Positions 49,150 to 58,000 of a DNA stretch of 64,000 bases are shown piece by piece. Position 1 is the stretch's first letter. Every line of letters begins with the position of its first letter. The stretch is from an uncultured Anaerolineales bacterium (GTDB taxonomy: Bacteria > Chloroflexota > Anaerolineae > Aggregatilineales > Aggregatilineaceae), in NCBI GenBank assembly GCA_937135955.1, contig CAKZOB010000042.1:62001-126000 (forward strand). The letters are read 5' to 3'. The position numbers were made by a program, and so were the translations under genes. The notes under the pieces were generated by a model that was given only the letters and a program-made list of their open reading frames with translations, was not told where the DNA came from and ran no database searches.

Positions 49150-51849
49150 TCACTGCGGAGCCACGCGGTACACGGCCACATCGCCGGACTGACAGACGGG
49201 CGTGAGCATCTGCTCGAACTTGGCCAGCCCCTGCTCATAGTCGCTCAGGCGGCCTGCATCGTCGCCCGCCATCTGCCGGATCATCGTCCGCTCGGCCCCG
49301 CCAACGACGATGTAATCTATACCATAGCGATCAATGATCTGCCAGGCACGCGCCCAGTCCTGCGTAGAGTATAGCTCCTCTATGTCGCTCGCCCGGTCGC
49401 GCCGCTGCCCGTTTTCGATACGCCAGTCGGTCACGCGCGGGTATGTCTCGCCACGCCATTGCCGTTCGTGATTCTGCCAGCCAATCAGGGTAGGGATGCC
49501 CGTCAGCCCGCTGAAACGGCTTTTGTGCGGTTCGTAGGCCCCGCCGGGCGCTTCGGCCAGCACCGCATCGCCGCCGGACTCTAGCTTCGCCAGGCACTGA
49601 ATCGCCGCGTATTCGTCCGCCGGCACCATGGTCGGCGTGCCGTCCAGCGCCAGCGCCGCCAGGCGAGGACACTCGGTCGTGATGCCCGTCTCCGCGGCCA
49701 TCTGCCGACACTCCTCAGCGCGCGACTTCGTCGTCAGCCGACCGGTATCTACCAGCGCCCGCGCTCGCGTTGCCAGCACGGGATAGGCCAGGCCCGCCGC
49801 GAAAAGCAGCACGAACGCCGCCGCATACGCGCCGCGCAGAGCAACTCCCCAGCCGCGCGGGCGTTCGCTCGCCGTCCACCTGCCCAGCACCGACCACACC
49901 GCAAACCCCGCCGCCAGGCTGAACAAAATCCAGCCCTGATAGTAGAGCTTGAAGACGGTGTTGATGCGCACGGCGAAATTGTCGCGCAGGTAGACGAAAT
50001 CGGGCGCGACGGTCAACACGGCTCCCGCCCCCACCAGCAACAGCGTAAAGCCAGTCGCAGGGGTGTAGGGTGCGCGCGTCGGCGCGCTGACGGGGCGGGC
50101 GAACAGCCGCCCAACGACCAGGAAGACCAGCACCAGACACCATATTTCTGTCGGCAGCCCGATCAGACGGCGCGCGAGGATGTCCGGCACCAGGTCGCCC
50201 AGGCTGTCCCCCGCCGGAACGCTGCCGAAGACCGCTCCGCGCAGTTCGCCGCCCCAGGCAACCATGCCCAGCCCGATCACCGCCAGGACGAACACCGAGA
50301 GCAACGCCGTCACCGCCAGCAGGCCCGCTTCCCAGTGGAAACGCCGTCCGGCCCGCCGCCACTCAAGCAGCACAAAGCCGGTCAACAAGATCAGGAACGG
50401 GCCAAATTGCAAGAAGAACTGCGACCAGCGCGTCGGATAGATCACGTTGGGCAACACACCGCCCGCCTGCGAGGTGAACGAAACCAGCCAGGACAGGTAG
50501 AAGATCAGCGTCAGCGCACCGATGATCGCCGTGAAGCGGACAATCTCCAGCACATCGCGGCGCGACAGTATTCCCGCCCTGTTCCGTATCAACCGCCGCA
50601 GCGTCTCCGCGCCCACCAGCAGCGGCAGGTAGATGGCATCCCACGAGTTGACGAAGACCATGCCGCCCACCCAGATCGCGTAAAGCGGGTAGCCCCACCA
50701 GGCCAGTTCGCGCCCGCCGAGCACCAGCGCCAGCGCCAGCCCCACCGCCAGCACGGCGAAGGGCAACGCCAGCACGTGCGGGTGCAGGTCGGCCAGCACA
50801 AAGCTGAAATTGGGGAATTCGCTGATCGGCTGGATCGGGTGCGGCGCGCCGTTCAGGTCGCGGTCGTGCACCACGCGGCTATAGCGCCAGCCCAGCCCAT
50901 AGGTGAACTCGAAGCGATCCAGCGGCAACCGCGCCTCTTCCCAGTTGGGCACGCCGTCGCCGTCGTCGTCAGTGGGGACAGCGCGCACGCCCGCTTCGGT
51001 CACGACCTGCGTTGTACCGGCGCGGTCCTCCACATCCCAGAAGTCGAAGTAAGCCGCATTGACCAGACCTGGCGTGTATCCCCGCCAGGGGAACTCGATC
51101 AGGGCCGTGCCCAGGTTCCCCATCAGGATCAGCAAGCACATCGCCAGGAAGCCCGCCGTCAGGGCGTGCACACGTCGCCGCGCCCCCTCCGCCTGAACCA
51201 GGTTGTAGACCACGCCCAGCGCACCGATGCCCGTCAGCGCGAAGATCAGCGCGATGGTGAGGTTGAAGGCCACGCCACTGCTCACGCCGCTCAGGTCGGC
51301 CAGCATGGCGATCAGCACATAGCCGAAGTAGTAGTAGCTGATGGCGTACCCGCTCAGCCAGGCGTCGCGCGGGGGGAAGGTCTCGCTGGCGCGGATGGCG
51401 TTGACGAACATGATCTCCATCGGCTTTTCGGTGCTGTACATCTCCGGGTTGTGCGCCCGCACCGTCGCCCAGCCGAAGAACAGCACAGCGAAGAGCACCT
51501 CCACCACGACGATCAGCGGCCAGTGCGCCCGCAACCAGGGGCGCAGCGCCGGACGGTCGTCCCAGCGCCACACGGCGACCGCGCTCAGCATCAACACCAG
51601 CAGCCAGGCCAGGGTCATGCTGCCCGTTGTGTTGCGCAGCAGGCCCAGGCTGGCCAGAAACCAGAACAGAAAACCGGTCAGCATCAGGCCCGCCGCGCGC
51701 GCCAGCGAGTAGCCGCGGTCGGGCAAGCCGCCCGCCAGCCGCCAGAGCAACGGCCAGGCTGCCGCTCCCGCCAGCGTCACCAGCAGCCACCAGCGCAGCA
51801 GAAAGCCGCCTTCGCGGCCCAGCCAGTCGGTGATCAGCCCAACGTCCAT
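49150..51849 (-). CDS. DUF2298 ('YYY') membrane protein
   Basis: An 899-residue polytopic protein of the DUF2298/TIGR03662 family. Conserved parts are EKPMEIMFVNAIRASETFPP followed by DAWLSGYAISYYYFGYV (about 140-180), LADLHPHVLALPFAVLAVG (about 340) and VNSWDAIYLPL (about 400). The C-terminal extracytoplasmic domain has YGIDYIVVGGAERTM and ends GDVAVYRVAPQ. Sequence and order show it is a paralogue of the C-terminal half of the next gene upstream. The biochemical activity is unknown; a polyprenyl-phosphate-sugar transferase is a common suggestion. A ribosome site AAGAGA precedes the ATG. Confidence 0.87.
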   Translation of the reverse strand: MDVGLITDWLGREGGFLLRWWLLVTLAGAAAWPLLWRLAGGLPDRGYSLARAAGLMLTGFLFWFLASLGLLRNTTGSMTLAWLLVLMLSAVAVWRWDDRPALRPWLRAHWPLIVVVEVLFAVLFFGWATVRAHNPEMYSTEKPMEIMFVNAIRASETFPPRDAWLSGYAISYYYFGYVLIAMLADLSGVSSGVAFNLTIALIFALTGIGALGVVYNLVQAEGARRRVHALTAGFLAMCLLILMGNLGTALIEFPWRGYTPGLVNAAYFDFWDVEDRAGTTQVVTEAGVRAVPTDDDGDGVPNWEEARLPLDRFEFTYGLGWRYSRVVHDRDLNGAPHPIQPISEFPNFSFVLADLHPHVLALPFAVLAVGLALALVLGGRELAWWGYPLYAIWVGGMVFVNSWDAIYLPLLVGAETLRRLIRNRAGILSRRDVLEIVRFTAIIGALTLIFYLSWLVSFTSQAGGVLPNVIYPTRWSQFFLQFGPFLILLTGFVLLEWRRAGRRFHWEAGLLAVTALLSVFVLAVIGLGMVAWGGELRGAVFGSVPAGDSLGDLVPDILARRLIGLPTEIWCLVLVFLVVGRLFARPVSAPTRAPYTPATGFTLLLVGAGAVLTVAPDFVYLRDNFAVRINTVFKLYYQGWILFSLAAGFAVWSVLGRWTASERPRGWGVALRGAYAAAFVLLFAAGLAYPVLATRARALVDTGRLTTKSRAEECRQMAAETGITTECPRLAALALDGTPTMVPADEYAAIQCLAKLESGGDAVLAEAPGGAYEPHKSRFSGLTGIPTLIGWQNHERQWRGETYPRVTDWRIENGQRRDRASDIEELYSTQDWARAWQIIDRYGIDYIVVGGAERTMIRQMAGDDAGRLSDYEQGLAKFEQMLTPVCQSGDVAVYRVAPQ

Positions 51850-51906
51850 GAATCTCTTGCCCGATTATTCCCGTCGTCAACTGAAGAAACAGGCAGCCAT
51901 GCCCTG

Positions 51907-52011
51907 GTTGACTTCACCCCCCCACTCGGCGCTGACGCGCCTCGTTGCCCCCTCTCCATGCATGGAGAGGGGGCAAGGCCGAGCGTAGCGAGGCCAGGGG
52001 GTGAGGTCAAC
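51907..52011. repeat. Palindromic repeat, family B, intergenic copy
   Basis: A 105-bp element with terminal GTTGACTTCACCC and GGGTGAGGTCAAC arms, two inner stems and a perfect centre CCCCCTCTCCATGCATGGAG. Its reverse strand is closely similar to the element inside the neighbouring giant gene (57139-57232). It occupies the gap between the two DUF2298 genes. Confidence 0.85.
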
Positions 52012-52055
52012 AACCGTGTTTCGCAAGATTCTCCTGAGATCACTTCTGCGATTTT

Positions 52056-52082
52056 CCTCTGCGCCCTCTGCGTCTCTGCGGT
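52056..52082. repeat. CTCTGCG-type repeat, copy 2
   Basis: CCTCTGCGCCCTCTGCGTC followed by TCTGCGGT, related to the longer copy at 45724-45789. It lies 11 bases before the stop of the giant DUF2298 gene. Confidence 0.5.
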
Positions 52083-52092
52083 AGCTCTACTC

Positions 52093-55000
52093 TCATCTCG
52101 CCTGCACCACCGGCTCGCCCAGCGTGGTTCCCGGCACCACGCGGTATATCTTGTCGGCATAGCGCTGCTCGACAGGGCACAGCGCTACATCGCGGATGCT
52201 CACGTCCAGGCAGCGGTCGGCGCTGTATTCCAGTGTCAGCAGGCCCATCGCCACCATCGTATCGAACTTGGCCAGCCCCTCGGCGTGCCCTGCCGTGGGG
52301 ACGCCGGTCGCTGGATCGCGCTGAATGTCACCATAGAAAGCGCGCTCCAGCGTCCCCACGACGATGTACTCAATGTCGTAATGATCGATCAGACGCAGCG
52401 CCGCGCGGATGCCTTCCATCCCGCCCAGCGAATAGAACGCAGCGGCGTTGTTCTCGCGCGTTTGCACCAGCAGGTTCATGTCTGGCAGGCTGTGCTGCTG
52501 AATCTGATGGAAGCGCCAGCCGAGCATGGTCGGCAAACCAGTGTAGATGCTGATCCGCCCGCCCCAATGATATTCGGAGGGGAACAGGTGCGCTTCCATC
52601 ACCACCGGCGTGCCGTCTACGTGCTCCTGGAACCAGCGAATCAGGTCGTAGTCGCCGTCCAGCCGGAAGACCAGGCCGGACTCGCCGTGCACGGCGTATT
52701 TCATGTACTCCATGCCATCCAGGGTCAGCGGCGTCTCGTCTTTGTTGAAACGATCCAGGGCGCGCGCATGGGTCGCCAGGATCGGGTAGAGCGCCGCGAC
52801 CGATAGCAGCACGGCCAACCCACCCTGCCACAGCGCGCGCAGGGCCGGATGCCAGCGCCAGGTACTGCGCAGCAGCCACGCCAGGCTGACCCCGCCGACG
52901 ATACTCAACATGAACCAGACTTGCAAGTAGAACTTGAAGACGGTGTTCTGGCGGCCAATGTCGCCATCGAGCACCAGCAGTTCCACACCCAGCGAGATCG
53001 CCAGCGCCAGCACGGTCAGCGCGTAGACGGCCCGCAGCAGCGCGCTCTGCCGTGGCAGGAAGAAGAGCAGCGTCGCCCAGGCGATCAACGGCACGACCAG
53101 TTGCGCCACCGCCGCCTCGCGCACGCCGTAGACGACCCCGCCCAGCGTCACCGCCAGCAGCCCGACGCCCACCACGACGACCGGCACGGCCAGCCCTTCC
53201 AGCGCCTGCACGCGCACCGCTCGCAGCCAGCGCGCCGTCTGCCAGACCAGGAACGAGATCACCAGGAAGATGAACGTCCCGTGTATGTACAGATAGGCCC
53301 ACAGCGGGGTCGTCTCGTCCTCCCACGGCTTGACCGACTGATAGGCGGTGGCGAAATACGAGGTGAAGGGCAGCCCCACGACAAAGGTCAGGGCTACGAA
53401 GAGCACCACCCGCCCCATCCAGGCCCACAGCAGACGGCGATCGGGTCGTGTGTGCGCCACGATCAGCGCCAATATGTACAGCGCGACGACGACGGCCAGC
53501 GCCACCCCCGCCCACAGCAAGGCGCTGCCCAGGCCCAGGCTGGGGACAATCGGCATTTCGCCAGGGCGCAAGCCACGTTCGACCTGCTGACCCGCCCGGA
53601 TGCGCTGCACAGCGTAGAAACCGATGCGCGCCGCCAGCGCCACCGGCACTACTAACAGCACGACGCGCAGCTCGCGGGCGCGGCCCGGACGAACCCAGTC
53701 CCACAGGCGTCGGGCGAAGGCCGGCGGCGACAGGTCGCGCCGCGACCGGCGCGCGCCCAGCCAGGCGACGAAGGTCAACCCGGCAACGCTCAACAGCAGG
53801 TAGGTGATCCAGTCCCACGAGTTGGTCGGGCGCAGCACGCCCACCGCCAGCGCCCCCAGCCCCAGCCCCAAACCGGCCTCCCACCAGGTGCGCAGCCCGT
53901 GCCCCGCCCCGATGATCTCCGCCAGCAGCCAGACGATCACCAGCAGCGTCACCGGAAAGGCGATCATATGCGCGTGCAGATCGCCATAGAGGAAGGTGAA
54001 ATAGGGCATCTCGGCGATGGCCCCTTTGCCGGCGTTGTTGGGCAGTTCGCTGATGATGCGCGTCGGCCCCCAGTACCAGCGATGCGTGTGCATGGGCAGA
54101 GGTTGTCCGTCCAGCACCTTGCCCAGCCCACTGAAGAACGCGCCGATCTGCCTGCGCAGGTTGCCCAGTTCGTATTCCCACAGACGCAGCAATGGCGGAT
54201 GGTTGGCGTAGTCCTCGATGTACTCGTCCACGCGGCGCTGTGTGAGCATGGTCACGATCAGAGTATCGCTTGCACTGGACGGCTCGCGCCCGTAGCGATC
54301 GCGGAATTTGCGACTCTCCTCGGCGTAGAACTGCTCATAGAGCCGTTCGCGCTGCGCTTCGATCTCCTGCTGCCGCACCTGATGGTAGAGCGGCTGCTGT
54401 CCCCAGCCGTCCAGCTTGGCGACATTGGTCACGAAGACATGCAGCGTCCCCAGATTGCCCAGGATCACGGCCAGCGCCAGCGCCAGCAAACCGGCCAGCC
54501 AGGCGTTGCCACGCGGGGCACGCACTTCCTCGAACGGCACTTCGCGCAACGGCTCCTCGCTGGCCGCTGCTTCTTCTGCCTCAAACGTATCGTTGTACAC
54601 GCGCCAGTCGGTCGCACCCTCGATCTGCCCAGGCCGCACCGAGCGCGCCCGCACCCAGTTGTAGGCGATGCTGAACACGCCCACACCGGTCATGGCGAAC
54701 AGGGTAGGGATGATCAGGTTGTAGGCCACCGAGGGCACGATCCCCAGCAACTTGACCGGCGCGCCGACGATCACATAGCCGAAGTAGTAGTAGTTGATGT
54801 AGCCGCCGGAAAACCACGGATCGAGCGGCGGGAAGACTGTGCTGCGCAGCACCGCGTTGAAGTAGGCGAAATCCATCGGCTTCTCGCCGCCGAAACTGCC
54901 ATGCCACAGGTCGGGGTTGGTCAGCCGGACGCCCAGGAAAGCCAGGAACAGCGCCAGCGTCAACGCCTCCATGGCCACCAGGAAGCGCCAGTTGGCCCGC

Positions 55001-58000
55001 ACATAGCGCCGGAACTGCGCCCGTCGCCGCCAGATCGCCACGACGCTGAGCGCCGCCAACGCCACCAGCAGCACGGCGATGCCAAGCCGCGACCAGGCGC
55101 GCAGCTTCAGCGTCCCCAGCGCCCAGGCTGCCCAGGCTACGATCACCCAGGCCGCGATCTTCGCCGCGGGATAGGCGCGGTCGGGCAAGGCGGGTAGCGC
55201 AACGAAGAGCAACGGCCACGCTGCCCACCCGGCCAGCACCATCAGCGCCCACCAGACGATCACCGCCAGAACCTGACTACGGTTGAGCAGCGAGTCGCGG
55301 TCGAAGAGGTCGCGCCAGGTGCCGCCCTCGCGCTGCACTTCCCACGTCTCTTTGTCGAAGTGCAACATGGTCGGGGCCTTGGTCGCTTCCTCGGCGCGCC
55401 AGGTCACCACGCCCACCGGCTCCGGATCGGCCACATAGCCGGGCATAGCCGAGCGCACCGGGCGGATGGTGACGCTCTCCAGCAGCGCCCGCACCTGCTC
55501 CGACGAATAGGTGTCCGTCTTGCGAAAGACCAGCACGATCGGATGATCGTAGACGTGAAAGGCTTCCTCAGCTTCCCAGTGCTCGTTGACCCAATCCGGC
55601 AGATCGTCGAGCGGCGTCACCTGGTCGCGGATGCGGAAGGGGCCGAGCGTCGGCGGCGACTCGAATTGCCGCACCAGCTCAAACCCCAGCCGTCCATCGA
55701 ACAGCGCCTCGTAATAGGTCAGCGTCATCGGCCAGCGCCAGGGGATGCGCGACAGCGAATCGTAAAAGCGGTTGCTGGTGATGACCAGGTAATCGGCCTG
55801 ATCCAGGGCGGTCATCATGGCTGTGATCTTGTCGTCGGTGTCCTCCGACACCATCCACAGCTTGATGCCCTGGTAGTAGCCGCCATACATATTCAGCGCC
55901 GGGCAATCGTGCGCCGACAACCCCGACGGTAGATCGTCGCGGTAAACCACATCGCCTGGCAGCGGGCAGACTGTCCACGGCACCGGATCGTCCCAATCGC
56001 CCTCCCAGGCGATGACCGGCCCGGAGGTGTAGATCGGGTCGAGCGCTTCCACCGTCAGGGTGAGCGTCTGCGGCTGCCCCAGCGCATCCGCCCGGCGCAC
56101 GCGCAACGGCGGATCGAAGATCACCTTCCGCGGCAGGCCAAGCGGGTCAGCACCAGCGTTGAAATCGCCGCGCACCTCCGCCGAGACCTGCGTCCCGTCG
56201 GGCGCGGTCAGGGTGAAGCGGACGGCTTCCTCGCCATCGTCGCGCAGCGGATCGCCCAGGTGCGAGATGTCGAGCTGCCGGATTACCCCATCTATGGGGA
56301 CGGTCACCTGCAGGGTATCGCTGCCGCCTACGTTCCAGTGTGTCGGCGTCTCCGGAATGTCATCCCCGTGCCCGCGGAGCAAGGGCGACGCTTCAAAATC
56401 GAGATCGAACGAAAACGGCATCCCGTCGGACACCAGCGTCACTTCCACCATGGCATTGCTGAACACCGGGCCGTTATCGTCCACCACCTCGCGCACCAGA
56501 GTCACTGCCCCCTGCAGCGCGGTGACTTCCAGCGCGTAGGACGCCGCGGGATCGGTCGTCGGCGCCAGCAACACCTGATCCACCGGCTCGACGGTGTAGG
56601 CCAGCCCATAGGGAGAAACGTCCGCCCCGAAATCGGCATAGAGCGTGCGCTCGAAAAGCAGTTGCCGCCCCAACGCGGGATCGTTCCGGTACAGGCGCAC
56701 GCGCACGGTTTCCGGCTCCGGCGTCTGATGCGGATCAAAGAGCCGGTTGAGGGTGATGCGCGTCAGGTAGGCGGCGGCGGAGACAGTGAACGTCGCCTCG
56801 ATGCTCTCGCCCTCGGCCAGCGGGGTGATGGCAGGCGGCGCAGCCACATAGCCCCGCCCAATGTTGATCAGTTGCCGCGTCCCGTCGTCGGCTTCCACCC
56901 ACAGGCCAAAGTCGCCGGGCACTGTCTCCTGGAACCAGCGCGACGCCGCCACGCGCGTCAGTTGGTGCCGGTGAATGTTGTGGAAGGCGAAGCCATACAA
57001 CGCTGTGTAGCCCAGCACCACCGCCAGCAACGCCCACGAACCGCCGATCGCCAGTCGCCGCAGCGCAGGACGGGACAGGCGGTCTTCGTGAGGGACAGCT
57101 AAAGAGGCTGGCGAGGCCGGCTCTGAGGCCAGTTGATTGACCTCACCCCCGGCCTCGCTTCGCGCGGCTTCCCCCCTCTCCGCGTCGGAGAGGGGGCCAC
57201 GAGGCGCGTTAGCGCCGAGTCGGGGTGAGGTAAAGTTGGGATCAGCCTCTTGTTCCAGATATTCCCCAATGCCCGTCCGCCCCTGAACCATAAATGGAGG
57301 GAGGGCGACGAGGCGCGTCAGCGCCGAGCGGGGATGAGGTAAGCCAGGCGCGGCCAGATTGTCAGACAGACTCGCCACCCTCCCGGCCCACCCGACGTGG
57401 CGCGCTGTGCTCAGCAGCGCCAACAGCGCCCACGCGCCAAACAGCGCCAGCGCCGGGTAGATGGGCAGGAAGTAGCGCATGGTCGTCACCCAGCGACCGC
57501 CCAGCCAACCAAAGAGCACCAGCACCCACACGAAAGGCAGCGCGTGCCGCGTCCAGCCTCGCCGGGCGCGGACGATGGACAGTCCCGCCCAGGCCCAGCC
57601 CGCCCAGGCCACCAGGCCCAGCGGCAGGCCAAAGCCCCACAGAACGATATTGCGCCAGGGATAGAAATAGGGAATGCGGCTGGCCCACTGATGATCGGGC
57701 GGCCCGTCCCAGTCGCCGGAGGTCAGGTGCGCCGCTTCGGCGATGTCTTCGCGCCAGCCGGGGTTGAACTTCAGCCCGAAGATGCCCGGCCCCAGAAAAG
57801 CGTGCGGCTGCAACAGCCGGAAGACGACGAACGAGATCACCGCCGCCGTCAGCAGGCCACTGAGCGCCACGCCGATCACTCGCGAGCGCAGCGTCCGGTG
57901 CAGAGCGGCATCCAGCGCGGGCAAGGCCCGCAACCCCGCCGCAACCGCGATCACCAGGGCCAGCGGCGCAACGTTGATACGGCTGGCCACCGCCCCGCCC

